64,000 nucleotides of DNA from an uncultured Methanoregula sp. (GTDB taxonomy: Archaea; Halobacteriota; Methanomicrobia; Methanomicrobiales; Methanospirillaceae), in the NCBI RefSeq assembly GCF_963678795.1, contig NZ_OY787452.1, positions 558,001 to 622,000 of the forward strand, given 5' to 3'. Both the position numbers and the translations under genes were made by a program. Under the pieces are notes generated by a model that made no database searches, was not told where the DNA came from, and saw nothing but the letters and a program-made list of their open reading frames with translations. Shown here in pieces: positions 51,773-61,122 of the stretch. The stretch's first letter is position 1, and every line of letters starts with the position of its first letter.

Positions 51773-52696
51773 ATGTCAGAATCAGGAATAAACCACAAAT
51801 TCGCATTCTACCTTGGATGCATCGCCCCAAACCGGTATCCTGGCTGTGAATCAGCATCCATCAAAGGCCTCAAGAAACTTGGTGTTGAACTCGTCCCCCT
51901 CAAGGGTGCAAGCTGCTGTCCCGCACCTGGTGCATTCGGTTCGATCGACCTGAATGTGTTCTATGCGATGGCAGCCCGCAACCTTGTCCTTGCAGAACAG
52001 ATGAAGATGGACATTGCCCTCCTCTGTAACGGCTGTTACAAGTCGATCTGGGAAGTCAACCATAAGCTCAAGCACAACAAGGATCTCCGTGACGGCGTCA
52101 ATGAAGTCTTAAAGGAGATTGATATGGAGTACAAGGGTACTATCAATGTGTACCATATCGCTGAACTCCTCTATAACGACAAATTCATCGGCGTTGACAA
52201 GGTCCGTGACAGTGTCACCAACCCCTTAACCGGTGCACGCATCGCAGTCCACTACGGCTGCCACCTTACAAAACCCCACAAGGACCGGGAGTTTGAGAAG
52301 GAAGTCATGCTGAACACCGAGCACCCGGTCTGGATGGAAGAACTCGTTGCCGCCCTTGGTGCAACACCGGTTGAGTACCGCAACAAGATGATGTGCTGCG
52401 GTGCCGGCGGCGGTGTCCGTGGGTATGATATCGTCCATGCGCTCGATATCACCAACGAGAAGCTGATCAACTTACAGGAAGAGAAGGTGGATGCACTCAC
52501 CGATATCTGCCCGTTCTGTCAGCTCCAGTTCGACCGCGGTCAGATCGAGATTCAGGAAAAGTTCGGCAAAACCTACAACCTGCCGGTTCTTCATTTCGCT
52601 GAACTTCTCGGCCTGGCACAGGGAATGAGTCCGCAGGATCTCGGGCTGGATCTCCATGGGATCAGCTGCGAGCCGTTCCTGCAGAAGGTGCTGTGA
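51773..52696 (+). CDS. hdrB: CoB-CoM heterodisulfide reductase subunit B
   Basis: Catalytic subunit of 307 residues with two CCG domains that hold the non-cubane 4Fe-4S clusters cleaving CoM-S-S-CoB. First domain: FYLGCIAPNRYPGCE, ASCCPAPGAFG, LLCNGCYKS. Second domain: VHYGCHLTKPHK, MMCCGAGGGVRG, DICPFCQLQ. It lies 2 bp after hdrC. Confidence 0.95.
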   Translation: MSESGINHKFAFYLGCIAPNRYPGCESASIKGLKKLGVELVPLKGASCCPAPGAFGSIDLNVFYAMAARNLVLAEQMKMDIALLCNGCYKSIWEVNHKLKHNKDLRDGVNEVLKEIDMEYKGTINVYHIAELLYNDKFIGVDKVRDSVTNPLTGARIAVHYGCHLTKPHKDREFEKEVMLNTEHPVWMEELVAALGATPVEYRNKMMCCGAGGGVRGYDIVHALDITNEKLINLQEEKVDALTDICPFCQLQFDRGQIEIQEKFGKTYNLPVLHFAELLGLAQGMSPQDLGLDLHGISCEPFLQKVL

Positions 52697-52706
52697 GGTG
52701 GTAAAC

Positions 52707-54839
52707 ATGGCAGAAAAGAAGAAAACAACCACCAAGAAAACCGAGTCCAAGAAAGTGGACACCAAGAAGGAAGCTCCCGTGAAACAGGAAGTCAAGAAGC
52801 AGGCAGCAGCACCTGCGGTCGGAAGTACCACCACGCAGGAGGCACGTATCGGTGTATTCATCTGTCACTGCGGTACCAACATCGCCGGTTCAATGGATAT
52901 CGAGGCCGTGCAGGATTATGCAAAAACCCTCCCGAATGTCGCATATGCTGACAACTACAAGTACATGTGCTCGATGCCCGGACAGGCTGTGATCAACAAG
53001 GCAATCCATGACAACAAACTTACCGGTGTCGTTGTAGCCGCATGTTCGCCCCGTCTCCACGAGCCGACCTTCAGGACGGCAACGAAAGAGGGCGGGCTGA
53101 ACCCGTTCCGGTTTGAGATGGCAAATATCCGTGAGCAGAACTCGTGGGTGCACATGCACGACCGCGAAGGATCCACGGACAAGGCAAAGGATGCAGTCCG
53201 GATCGCTGTTGCAAAGGCAGCGCTCCTCCAGGACCTCTTCCCGAAGACTGTGCCAGTCGAGAAGGCAGCCATGGTCGTCGGAGCCGGTGTCGCCGGCATG
53301 CAGGCCGCCCTTGACCTTGCAGCAGCAGGCATCAAGACCTACCTCATCGAAGCTGACACCAGCATCGGCGGGCGCATGTCCCAGCTCGACAAGACCTTCC
53401 CGACCCTCGACTGTTCGCAGTGTATCTTAACCCCGAAGATGGTAGATGTCGGACGGGCTACTATGATCGAACTGATGACCTGGTCCGAGGTCCATGAAGT
53501 GGAAGGATATATCGGTAACTTCGATGTCACCGTCCGCAAGAAAGCCCGCGGCGTACTCACCCCCACGGAAGCGGAAGCCCGGGGCATTGTCGGTGGCGGC
53601 TGCAACGGCTGCGGTGACTGTGAGACTGCCTGCCCGGTTATCAAGCCCAATGAATTCGAAGTGAGCATGAAGCCGCGGAAGGCGATCTACATCAACCACC
53701 CACAGGTCGTTCCCCTCCTCTACACAATCGACTTCAACTCCTGTGTCAAGTGCGGCATCTGTGTTACCGCATGCGGTACCGAGAAGAAGGCAATCGACCT
53801 CGAGTCCAAGGACGAGTTCATCAAGGTCAAGGTAGGGACCGTCATTCTCGCAACCGGCTACGACATCTTCCCCATCGAAAAGAAAGAAGAGTGGGGATAC
53901 AAGCGGTTCGAGAACGTCATCTCGAGCCTCGAATTCGAGCGGCTCATCTGCGCATCCGGCCCAACCGGCGGCCACTTGGTCCGCCCGAGCGACGGCGAGA
54001 CCCCGAAACGGGTCGCCTTTGTGCTCTGTGCAGGCTCACGTGACAACACCGGAACCGGCAAGCCCTACTGCTCGCGGTTCTGTTGCATGTACTCACTCAA
54101 GCACGCCCACCAGATTATCGAGAAGATCCCGGGATGCACTCCTTATATCTTCTACATGGATATCCGCTCCTTTGGTAAGATGTACGAAGAGTTCTATTAC
54201 CGTATCCAGGACGAGGGTGCCAAGTTCATCCGCGGCCGTGTGGCCAACATCCTTGAGGACAAGGTAACAAAGAACCTCCACGTCATGGCCGATGACACGC
54301 TCCTCGACCGCCCAATCGACATGGAAGTCGACCTCGTGGTACTCGCAGCAGCAGTCCAGCCCAAGGAGGATACCAACCGGACCCGCAAGCTCTTCGGTGT
54401 CTCCTGTTCGAGCGATGGCTGGCTTCTCGAAGCCCACCCGAAGCTGAACCCGTGCGGTACCACCACAGCCGGTGTCTTCCTTGCCGGTGTCTGCCAGGGA
54501 CCAAAAGATATCCCTGACACCGTAGCATCTGCCGAAGGTGCAGCATCTGCGGCAAGTATCCCGATCCACAAGGGAGAAGTCGAGCTCGAGCCCTACTTCG
54601 CCACCTGTATCGAGGAGAAGTGCGCAGGGTGCGGCATGTGTGTCAACCTCTGCCCGTACAGTGCACTGGCACTCATTGAAAAAGACGGGCGTACGGTCAT
54701 GCAGGTCACTGAGGCCAAGTGCAAAGGCTGCGGTACCTGCGGTGGCTTCTGCCCCGGCGGTGCCATATGGATGAACCACTTCACCACGCCACAGATCGTG
54801 GCACAGATCGATGCCTTCCTGCTCGGAGGTGAGCAGTAA
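52707..54839 (+). CDS. hdrA: CoB-CoM heterodisulfide reductase subunit A (electron-bifurcating)
   Basis: FAD subunit of 710 residues. A Lys/Thr/Glu-rich N-terminal tail of about 45 residues is an unusual extension. The rest is standard HdrA: GVFICHCGTNIAGSMD, the FAD-binding VVGAGVAGMQAALDLAAAG, a central GCNGCGDCETACP and CVKCGICVTAC pair, and C-terminal CAGCGMCVNLCP and CKGCGTCGGFCP. HdrA bifurcates electrons between ferredoxin and the heterodisulfide. ATG at 52707 after GAGGTGGTAAAC. Confidence 0.95.
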   Translation: MAEKKKTTTKKTESKKVDTKKEAPVKQEVKKQAAAPAVGSTTTQEARIGVFICHCGTNIAGSMDIEAVQDYAKTLPNVAYADNYKYMCSMPGQAVINKAIHDNKLTGVVVAACSPRLHEPTFRTATKEGGLNPFRFEMANIREQNSWVHMHDREGSTDKAKDAVRIAVAKAALLQDLFPKTVPVEKAAMVVGAGVAGMQAALDLAAAGIKTYLIEADTSIGGRMSQLDKTFPTLDCSQCILTPKMVDVGRATMIELMTWSEVHEVEGYIGNFDVTVRKKARGVLTPTEAEARGIVGGGCNGCGDCETACPVIKPNEFEVSMKPRKAIYINHPQVVPLLYTIDFNSCVKCGICVTACGTEKKAIDLESKDEFIKVKVGTVILATGYDIFPIEKKEEWGYKRFENVISSLEFERLICASGPTGGHLVRPSDGETPKRVAFVLCAGSRDNTGTGKPYCSRFCCMYSLKHAHQIIEKIPGCTPYIFYMDIRSFGKMYEEFYYRIQDEGAKFIRGRVANILEDKVTKNLHVMADDTLLDRPIDMEVDLVVLAAAVQPKEDTNRTRKLFGVSCSSDGWLLEAHPKLNPCGTTTAGVFLAGVCQGPKDIPDTVASAEGAASAASIPIHKGEVELEPYFATCIEEKCAGCGMCVNLCPYSALALIEKDGRTVMQVTEAKCKGCGTCGGFCPGGAIWMNHFTTPQIVAQIDAFLLGGEQ

Positions 54840-55300
54840 TGTCTGCACCAGGAAACTTCGCAATTCCCGAGAGAGGCCCCGGTATCTGGCAACCCAAGAT
54901 CCAGGGTATCGTCTGCAACTGGTGTTCCTATGCCGGTGCTGACCTTGCCGGTGGCGGCCGTATCCAGTACCCTCCCGACATCCGGATTATCCGTGTCATG
55001 TGCACGGGACGTCTCGACTCCCTCTTTGTACTCAAGGCTTTCGCCGATGGTGCAGATGGTGTGCTCGTATCGGGCTGTCACTTTGGTGACTGCCACTACC
55101 TTGAAGGCAACTACAAGGCAGCAAAGCGGATGTTCATGGTCAAGCGCCTGATGAAGAGCATCGGCCTTGACGACCGCCGCTTCAGGATGACCTTTGTGTC
55201 TGCATCTGAAGGTGCCAAGTGGGGCGCAGTCGTGACCGATGTGGTCAACATGGTCCGCGAACTCGGACCAACCCCGATCACGGAGTTCAAGAGTAAGTAA
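54839..55300 (+). CDS. mvhD: F420-non-reducing hydrogenase iron-sulfur subunit D
   Basis: Protein of 153 residues that links an electron-donating enzyme to HdrA. It carries GIVCNWCSYAGADLAG, IRVMCTGRLD and VSGCHFGDCHYLEGN, the cysteine pattern of MvhD's [2Fe-2S] site. It overlaps the hdrA stop by one base. Hydrogenase subunits MvhA and MvhG are not here; in Methanomicrobiales electrons may come from F420-linked formate dehydrogenase or from a hydrogenase encoded elsewhere. Confidence 0.94.
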   Translation: MSAPGNFAIPERGPGIWQPKIQGIVCNWCSYAGADLAGGGRIQYPPDIRIIRVMCTGRLDSLFVLKAFADGADGVLVSGCHFGDCHYLEGNYKAAKRMFMVKRLMKSIGLDDRRFRMTFVSASEGAKWGAVVTDVVNMVRELGPTPITEFKSK

Positions 55301-55309
55301 TTCAGCGAG

Positions 55310-55340
55310 GGGATAACTGGTTATCCCTTCCTTTTTTTAA
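55310..55340 (+). terminator. Hairpin plus T-tract after mvhD
   Basis: GGGATAAC (55310-55317) pairs perfectly with GTTATCCC (55320-55327) and is followed by TTCCTTTTTTTAAT. It lies 10 bp after the mvhD stop and probably ends the hdr operon transcript. Confidence 0.65.
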
Positions 55341-55697
55341 TAGTCAGATACACCGGTCTTTGCCACCATAAAGAACCTGATCTGTCAATAAAGGGATGCT
55401 TGCTGTCCTGATTTATTTATTTTTCAACGGGTGAATATCGTGACAACGATAAACATGCACCGGATATCGGTTCCAGGGCAGGGAGACAGATGGTCCCCAA
55501 CCCCACCTTTTTTATACAGAGCGCATCTGAAAATAGAATTATTATTGATCTGATATAGCATCTCGTTCTACTTTTAATAACAATTTTAATACTGCGTAAA
55601 AAAATGAATCCCCGAAATTATGTAATATTTGAACATTGCTCCTTTCTTTATAATTATTTATTTATTAATATATAATATTGTTCCGACATAAAATAGG

Positions 55698-55852
55698 AAT
55701 ACTTATATGGCGAAATTGGGAATTATTCAATGTCCCATCTTAGGGGACGTGCAATAGCGACTTTCACTCATTACTCGTGTACCTCAAGAGTACACGCTCT
55801 CGTTCAGCGACAGTATTGTACCGCGATTAAAGAACAATTTGGAGGAATTCAA
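55698..55852 (+). promoter_or_regulatory. mcr promoter and structured 5' leader
   Basis: A very A/T-rich region leads to a TATA-like ACTTATATGG (55701-55710), placing the start of transcription near 55730. The leader of about 120 nt contains a strong hairpin, CGTGTAC (55776-55782) with GTACACG (55790-55796), and ends in TTTGGAGGAATTCAA before the mcrB ATG. The open frame that runs through this leader to 55730 is not protein-like before MAKYKE. Confidence 0.6.
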
Positions 55853-57166
55853 ATGGCAAAATACAAAGAAACAATCGACCTCTACGACGATGAGGGTAAG
55901 CTCTTAAAGAGCAATGTCACTCTTGACAAGATCAGCCCGGTTGTCAACAAGGGCGCACTGCAGGTTATCGACCTCACCAAGAGGACGGTAGCAGTCAACT
56001 TTGCTGGCATCGAGGACGCACTCAAGACCGGAAAGGTCGGCGGCAAGTCGAACCAGATTCTCGGCCGCAGCATGAACTGCAGCGTTGTCAAGGACTGTGA
56101 CGCACTTTCAGCCAAGATCAAGGACATGGTCCAGGTCGAAGCCGGTGACAACACCAAGATCACCAAGGTCGGCGGCGGCAAGATGATCCTTGTCGAGATC
56201 CCGACTGCCCGTATGGACGCAGCATCCACCTACGATGTAGCCTCAACTGTAGTGGCAGCAGCCACCACCTATGCACTGGTTGACCAGTACAAGGTCGACA
56301 TGTTCGACGGTTCCTACATCAAGGCAGCAGTCTGGGGTACCTACCCGCAGACCATGGACATGCAGGGCGGCAACGTCGTTTCGATTCTGTCGATCCCCCA
56401 GTTCAACGAAGGTCTCGGCTATGCACTCCGCAACATCCCCGCAAACCACGCGGTCATGATGACCCACCGGAATGCAATGCAGGGTGCAGCACTCTCAGCC
56501 ACCTTCGAGCAGGCAGGTATGTTCGAGATGGGTAACGCAGTCGGTCCGTTCGAGCGGGCACAGCTCCTTCTCTACGCATACCAGGGACTCAACGCAAACA
56601 ACATTGTCTGCGACCTCGTCAAGGCAAACGGCAAGACCGGTACGATCGGTACTGTCGTGCAGAGCCTCGTCGAGCGTGCCATTGAGGACAAAGTCATCAA
56701 GGCAGGCAAGAAGGGCAAGAGCGGCTTCATCTTCTACGACACCAAGGACCCCATGCTCTGGAATGCCTACGCATCCGCAGGTACCCTTGCAGCAACCATG
56801 GTCAACTGTGGTGCCGGACGTTTCGCCCAGGCAGTCTCAGCAACCCTGCTCTACTTCAACGACCTGCTCGAGCACGAGACCGGCCTCCCAGGCTCCGACT
56901 TCGGTCGCGCAATGGGTGTCGCAGTCGGTTTCTCGTTCTTCAGCCACTCGATCTACGGTGGCGGCGGTCCCGGTGTCTTCAACGGTAACCACGTCGTAAC
57001 CAGGCACGCAGCCGGTGTAGGTATGCCCTGTATCGTTGCAGCCTGTGCACTCGACGCAGGAACCCAGATGTTCGGACCCGAACACACCTCGAAGATCTAC
57101 CAGGAAACCTTCGGCCAGATTGAATCATTCAAGAAGCCGATGCAGGCAGTTGCAAAGGGCATCTAA
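55853..57166 (+). CDS. mcrB: Methyl-coenzyme M reductase beta subunit
   Basis: Beta subunit of 437 residues of the methane-forming nickel enzyme. Start MAKYKETIDLYDDEGKLLKS, with GGAGG upstream. Typical segments include DKISPVVNKGALQVIDLTKR, GRSMNCSVVKDCD, NAYASAGTLAATMVNCGAGR and FFSHSIYGGGGPGVFNGNH, which line the active-site channel. Highly biased codon use (gac, aag, ctc) indicates strong expression. First gene of mcrBDCGA. Confidence 0.97.
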   Translation: MAKYKETIDLYDDEGKLLKSNVTLDKISPVVNKGALQVIDLTKRTVAVNFAGIEDALKTGKVGGKSNQILGRSMNCSVVKDCDALSAKIKDMVQVEAGDNTKITKVGGGKMILVEIPTARMDAASTYDVASTVVAAATTYALVDQYKVDMFDGSYIKAAVWGTYPQTMDMQGGNVVSILSIPQFNEGLGYALRNIPANHAVMMTHRNAMQGAALSATFEQAGMFEMGNAVGPFERAQLLLYAYQGLNANNIVCDLVKANGKTGTIGTVVQSLVERAIEDKVIKAGKKGKSGFIFYDTKDPMLWNAYASAGTLAATMVNCGAGRFAQAVSATLLYFNDLLEHETGLPGSDFGRAMGVAVGFSFFSHSIYGGGGPGVFNGNHVVTRHAAGVGMPCIVAACALDAGTQMFGPEHTSKIYQETFGQIESFKKPMQAVAKGI

Positions 57167-57183
57167 GCCCCTCAAGGATACGA

Positions 57184-57654
57184 ATGACAGAAGCCACGTT
57201 CCCCCAGTGCAGGATTGTCACCGAGCGGCTGCTCAACCCTGAGACCACAGAAAGCCTGCTGAACAAGGTCGTCAGCGTTCCCGGTATACGGCGCATGGTC
57301 CTGAACGGACCCCGCCTGCCGGCAACGGTACCCTATGGACCTTCCAAGGGGATTCCCAATCCGCATCCCATGAGGAAGACGATCCATGTCGGCGACCAGG
57401 AGATTCCTCTCCAGGTTCATGTAGGCACGGTTCTCCTCGAGGTCGAGAGTCGCGACGTCATTCCCGCACTGCAAGCCGCGATCGAACCGGTTTTTACGAA
57501 TTTCACTTTCCGCATTCAGGAAGGCAGGTTCATGAAGACCGCGCCGTCAACTGTCGATTATTGCAAGTACGGCCCGAACGCGGACAAAGAGATGCTCGGC
57601 CTTGCTGATCCAAACAGCAAGTCCCGGCCGATAATCATCCAGGGAATAAAGTAA
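57184..57654 (+). CDS. mcrD: Methyl-coenzyme M reductase operon protein D
   Basis: Accessory protein of 156 residues, thought to help deliver cofactor F430 or assemble Mcr. It shows the family N terminus CRIVTERLLNPETTESLLNK, GPRLPATVPYGPSKGIPNPH and FRIQEGRFMKTAPSTVDYCK. Codon use is less extreme than in mcrB, G and A, as expected for a non-structural protein. It lies 17 bp after mcrB. Confidence 0.95.
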   Translation: MTEATFPQCRIVTERLLNPETTESLLNKVVSVPGIRRMVLNGPRLPATVPYGPSKGIPNPHPMRKTIHVGDQEIPLQVHVGTVLLEVESRDVIPALQAAIEPVFTNFTFRIQEGRFMKTAPSTVDYCKYGPNADKEMLGLADPNSKSRPIIIQGIK

Positions 57655-57656
57655 TC

Positions 57657-58292
57657 ATGCCGATTGGACGAGTAACCCAGGTTGTTGACTGCCGCGAGGC
57701 GATGGGCATGGGTAAAGGAGGCGGGATTGCCCAGAGGGGCACCATCTCCGAATGCCGGTACCCGGATGTCATCGTGGTCGGAATGTCCCCCGGACGCCGC
57801 CACGTGACCAAGCCGGTATGCGATATCACCTCAGGCCTCAGGCAACAAGGCGTTGAATACAGCATCAGTACGCTGGTGCTGAACGCCGGAAGCGGCATAC
57901 CGCCGGACGCACCCAAACTTGGTGGTGGAGTCCTCGGCGCTTCTTTTGGGCTCACCGAAAAAGAGATCGCGCAGATCGAGAAACACAAGGTTGCCATTCT
58001 CCACCACGGGAACGTCCGTTCCCATGTGGTGCACAAGGTGCGGTTTATTCTTGCAGCCTGTGATGTGAAGGCAGTCGTGGTTTCCCAGGCCCCGGTTGAT
58101 TATGAGGACCTCGCAAAAGAGGGCGTGAAGACATCGGTTGTGATGCCGCCTGAAGACAAGATTCGCACCAAAGGTACGGTCATGTCCATCGTGAGCGGCG
58201 TAACCCGGGGTCAGACCCCCACGCGCGAGAAGATGGCGGAAGTCATTTCGTCGGTAATGAAAATCGTGAAAAAGAAGAATTTATTGGAGTGA
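57657..58292 (+). CDS. mcrC: Methyl-coenzyme M reductase operon protein C
   Basis: Protein of 211 residues, part of the ATP-dependent Mcr activation machinery in studied methanogens. Visible family blocks: TQVVDCREAMGMGKGGGIAQ, VVGMSPGRRHVTKPVCDIT, LNAGSGIPPDAP and ILHHGNVRSHVVHKVRFIL. It begins 2 bp after mcrD. Its end is separated from mcrG by 7 bp that carry the mcrG start signals. Confidence 0.95.
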   Translation: MPIGRVTQVVDCREAMGMGKGGGIAQRGTISECRYPDVIVVGMSPGRRHVTKPVCDITSGLRQQGVEYSISTLVLNAGSGIPPDAPKLGGGVLGASFGLTEKEIAQIEKHKVAILHHGNVRSHVVHKVRFILAACDVKAVVVSQAPVDYEDLAKEGVKTSVVMPPEDKIRTKGTVMSIVSGVTRGQTPTREKMAEVISSVMKIVKKKNLLE

Positions 58293-58299
58293 TAAAATA

Positions 58300-59067
58300 A
58301 TGGCATACAAACCCCAGTATTGTGCCGGACAGACTGCAGTCGCCGACAACAGGCGCAAGCAGATGAACCCGGAACACAAGCTCGCGAAGCTTCGGGATGT
58401 CACGGACAAGGACATTGTCCTCATCATGGGACACCGTGTACCCGGCTCAGCCTACAAGAGTGCACACCCGCCGCTCGCCGAGCAGCAGGAGCCCGCCTGC
58501 CCGGTCCGCAAGCTGGTAACCCCGACCGACGGCGCAAAGGCCGGCGACCGCATCCGTTACATCCAGTTTGCCGACTCAATGTACAATGCACCCTGCCACC
58601 CGTACCTCAGGTCCTACCTCGAGGCATACCGCTTCCGCGGCATTGACCCGGGTACCCTGTCCGGCCGTCAGATCATCGAGTGCCGTGAGAGAGACCTTGA
58701 GAAATATGCCAAGGATCTCGTCAACACCGAGCTCTTCGACCCCGCACTCACCGGCATCCGCGGATGCACGGTGCACGGACACTCCCTCCGTCTCGATGAG
58801 AACGGTATGATGTTCGACATGCTCCAGCGCTGCATCCTCGACAAGAAGGCAGGCATTGTCAAGATTGTCAAGGACCAGGTCGGTGTACCCCTTGACGGCG
58901 AAGTCAAGGTCGGCAAGCCGATGGACGCAAAGTGGATCAAGGCCAACTCAACCATCTACCACTCGCTCGTGGGCACTGCCTACCGTGACGACGCTGAACT
59001 GATTGAGTACATCCAGCGCATCCACTCGCTCCGTGTAAAATACGGCTTCATGCCAAAGGAGGCATAA
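58300..59067 (+). CDS. mcrG: Methyl-coenzyme M reductase gamma subunit
   Basis: Gamma subunit of 255 residues. Recognised from [60 protein letters not shown] and the C-terminal GFMPKEA. It contributes residues to the F430 pocket together with McrA and McrB. Strong codon bias. Two bases separate it from mcrA. Confidence 0.97.
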   Translation: MAYKPQYCAGQTAVADNRRKQMNPEHKLAKLRDVTDKDIVLIMGHRVPGSAYKSAHPPLAEQQEPACPVRKLVTPTDGAKAGDRIRYIQFADSMYNAPCHPYLRSYLEAYRFRGIDPGTLSGRQIIECRERDLEKYAKDLVNTELFDPALTGIRGCTVHGHSLRLDENGMMFDMLQRCILDKKAGIVKIVKDQVGVPLDGEVKVGKPMDAKWIKANSTIYHSLVGTAYRDDAELIEYIQRIHSLRVKYGFMPKEA

Positions 59068-59069
59068 TT

Positions 59070-60758
59070 ATGGCAAAAGCAGCAAAAATCGAGAGAACCC
59101 AGAAGCTCTTCCTGAAGGCAATGAAGGAGAAGTTTGCAGAAGACCCCCAGGCAACCTCAACCGTCTTCCTCCGCGAAGGTCTCGAGCAGTCCCCGCGCAA
59201 AGTCGAGTTCATGAAGGCCGGTAAGAAGGCCGAGATGGACCGCGGTATCTCCATGTACGACCCCAAGCGCTGCCACTGTGGTGGTATCCCGCTCGGTCAG
59301 CGCCAGCTGATGACCTACGAGGTCAGCGGCACCGGTGTCTTTGTAGAAGGCGACGACCTCCACTTCGTCAACAACGCTGCCATGCAGCAGATGTGGGACG
59401 ACATCCGCAGGACCATCATCGTAGGTCTTGACCTCGCCCACAACACCCTCCAGAAGCGGCTCGGCAAGGAAGTTACTCCTGAAACCATCAACGAGTACCT
59501 CCACGTTCTGAACCACGCAATGCCAGGCGCAGCCGTTGTTCAGGAACACATGGTCGAGACCCACCCGTCACTTGTCGACGACTGCTACGTGAAAGTCTTC
59601 ACTGGCGACGACGAGATGGCAGATGACATCGAGCCCCAGTTCCTCCTCAACCTCGACAAGCTCTTCCCGGCAAAGAGTGCAGCAGCACTGAAGGCCGCAG
59701 TCGGCAAGTCGATGTTCCAGGCAGTTCACATCCCGACAACCGTCAGCAGGACCTGCGACGGTGGAACCACCTCACGGTGGTCTGCAATGCAGATCGGTAT
59801 GTCCTTCATTGGTGCATACAAGATGTGCGCAGGCGAAGCAGCAGTCGCTGACCTTGCATTCGCAGCAAAGCACGCCGGTGTTATCCAGATGGCAGACATC
59901 CTGCCCGCCCGCCGTGCACGTGGCCCGAACGAGCCAGGTGGCATCAAGTTCGGTCACTTCGCAGATATGGTCCAGGGAGACCGCAAGTACCCCAACGACC
60001 CCGTCAAGGCATCCCTTGAAGTCGTCGGTGCAGGTACCATGCTCTTCGACCAGATCTGGCTCGGATCCTACATGTCCGGTGGTGTCGGATTCACCCAGTA
60101 TGCAACCGCTGCATACACCGACAACATCCTCGATGACTACTGCTACTATGGTCTTGACTACATCAAGTCCAAGCACGGTGGTCTCGGCAAGGCAAAGAAG
60201 ACCCAGGAAGTCCTCAACGACATCGCAACCGAGGTTACTCTCTACGGTATGGAACAGTACGAACAGTACCCCACCACCCTCGAGAGCCACTTCGGCGGAT
60301 CCCAGCGTGCATCCGTCCTTGCAGCAGCATCAGGTATCTCCTGTTCACTGGCAACGGCCAACTCCAACGCCGGCCTGAACGGATGGTACATGTCCATGCT
60401 CGCCCACAAGGAAGGCTGGTCACGTCTCGGCTTCTTCGGCTACGACCTGCAGGACCAGTGCGGTTCAACCAACTCAATGTCGATCAGACCCGACGAAGGC
60501 TGTATCGGCGAGCTCCGTGGACCAAACTACCCGAACTACGCAATGAACGTCGGTCACCAGGGAGAATACGCAGCCATTGCAGGTGCCGCCCACTATGGAC
60601 GCGGAGATGCATGGTCACTGTCCCCGCTGATCAAGATCACCTTCGCAGACCCCTCGCTCAAGTTCGACTTCGCCGAACCCCGCCGCGAGTTCGCAAAGGG
60701 TGCAATCCGCGAGTTCATGCCAGCCGGCGAGCGCTCACTGATCATCCCCGCAAGGTAA
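59070..60758 (+). CDS. mcrA: Methyl-coenzyme M reductase alpha subunit
   Basis: Catalytic subunit of 562 residues that makes methane from methyl-CoM and CoB and carries F430. The classic [20 protein letters not shown] segment is present. Sites modified in studied enzymes are conserved: the LPARRARG arginine region, GGSQRAS (glutamine), and [14 protein letters not shown] (thioglycine and cysteine). The product is a standard McrA, not the divergent alkyl type. A T-rich terminator follows. Confidence 0.98.
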   Translation: MAKAAKIERTQKLFLKAMKEKFAEDPQATSTVFLREGLEQSPRKVEFMKAGKKAEMDRGISMYDPKRCHCGGIPLGQRQLMTYEVSGTGVFVEGDDLHFVNNAAMQQMWDDIRRTIIVGLDLAHNTLQKRLGKEVTPETINEYLHVLNHAMPGAAVVQEHMVETHPSLVDDCYVKVFTGDDEMADDIEPQFLLNLDKLFPAKSAAALKAAVGKSMFQAVHIPTTVSRTCDGGTTSRWSAMQIGMSFIGAYKMCAGEAAVADLAFAAKHAGVIQMADILPARRARGPNEPGGIKFGHFADMVQGDRKYPNDPVKASLEVVGAGTMLFDQIWLGSYMSGGVGFTQYATAAYTDNILDDYCYYGLDYIKSKHGGLGKAKKTQEVLNDIATEVTLYGMEQYEQYPTTLESHFGGSQRASVLAAASGISCSLATANSNAGLNGWYMSMLAHKEGWSRLGFFGYDLQDQCGSTNSMSIRPDEGCIGELRGPNYPNYAMNVGHQGEYAAIAGAAHYGRGDAWSLSPLIKITFADPSLKFDFAEPRREFAKGAIREFMPAGERSLIIPAR

Positions 60759-60771
60759 GCACGAATCCCCA

Positions 60772-60800
60772 CCAAATTTTTTTTCTTTTTTCCTCAGTTA
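60772..60800 (+). terminator. T-rich terminator of the mcr operon
   Basis: An almost uninterrupted run of T (AAATTTTTTTTCTTTTTTCC) starts about 15 bp after the mcrA stop, the usual archaeal termination signal. Confidence 0.6.
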
Positions 60801-61122
60801 AAATTCCCAGATAGAATGAGCTCATAGAGATGCTCGAAAATACGCCCGTAACGGGCTCCGTTTCCCATTTTCATATCCCGGCCCCTTCCGGAAAACCCTT
60901 TAAAACGCTTCTTTTCGTTTCCTGTGGAGAATAAGCCCGTATTTCGCCCCGTTTGCCAAAATCAGGCTGGAATCGACCTCGTAGAATGGCCGTTAAAGCC
61001 CCTGCAATCGATGTTTTTCCGGGCACTAAGTTAACCCCATTCAGCCCCCAAAACGCTGCCGGAACGCGGATATGGAGGTCATTTTTTCCGACGGGGATTC
61101 TAAAAATAGGTGGAATTGGACT
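60801..61122. other. Intergenic region after mcr
   Basis: About 320 bp between convergent genes. It contains a short hairpin, GCCCGTAACGGGC (about 60844-60856), in a context (AAATACGCCC...GGCTCCGTTT) resembling 6544-6572. No gene is recognised; overlapping plus-strand frames are antisense to the antiporter gene. Confidence 0.4.

Noticed and set aside
55730..55852. N-terminal extension of McrB from an upstream in-frame start
   Set aside because: McrB begins MAKYKE in the family; the upstream codons lie in the leader and the ATG at 55853 has GGAGG in place.
59772..60290. Long antisense frames inside mcr and hdr genes
   Set aside because: They are mirror frames created by the biased codon use of highly expressed genes, with no promoter or binding site.
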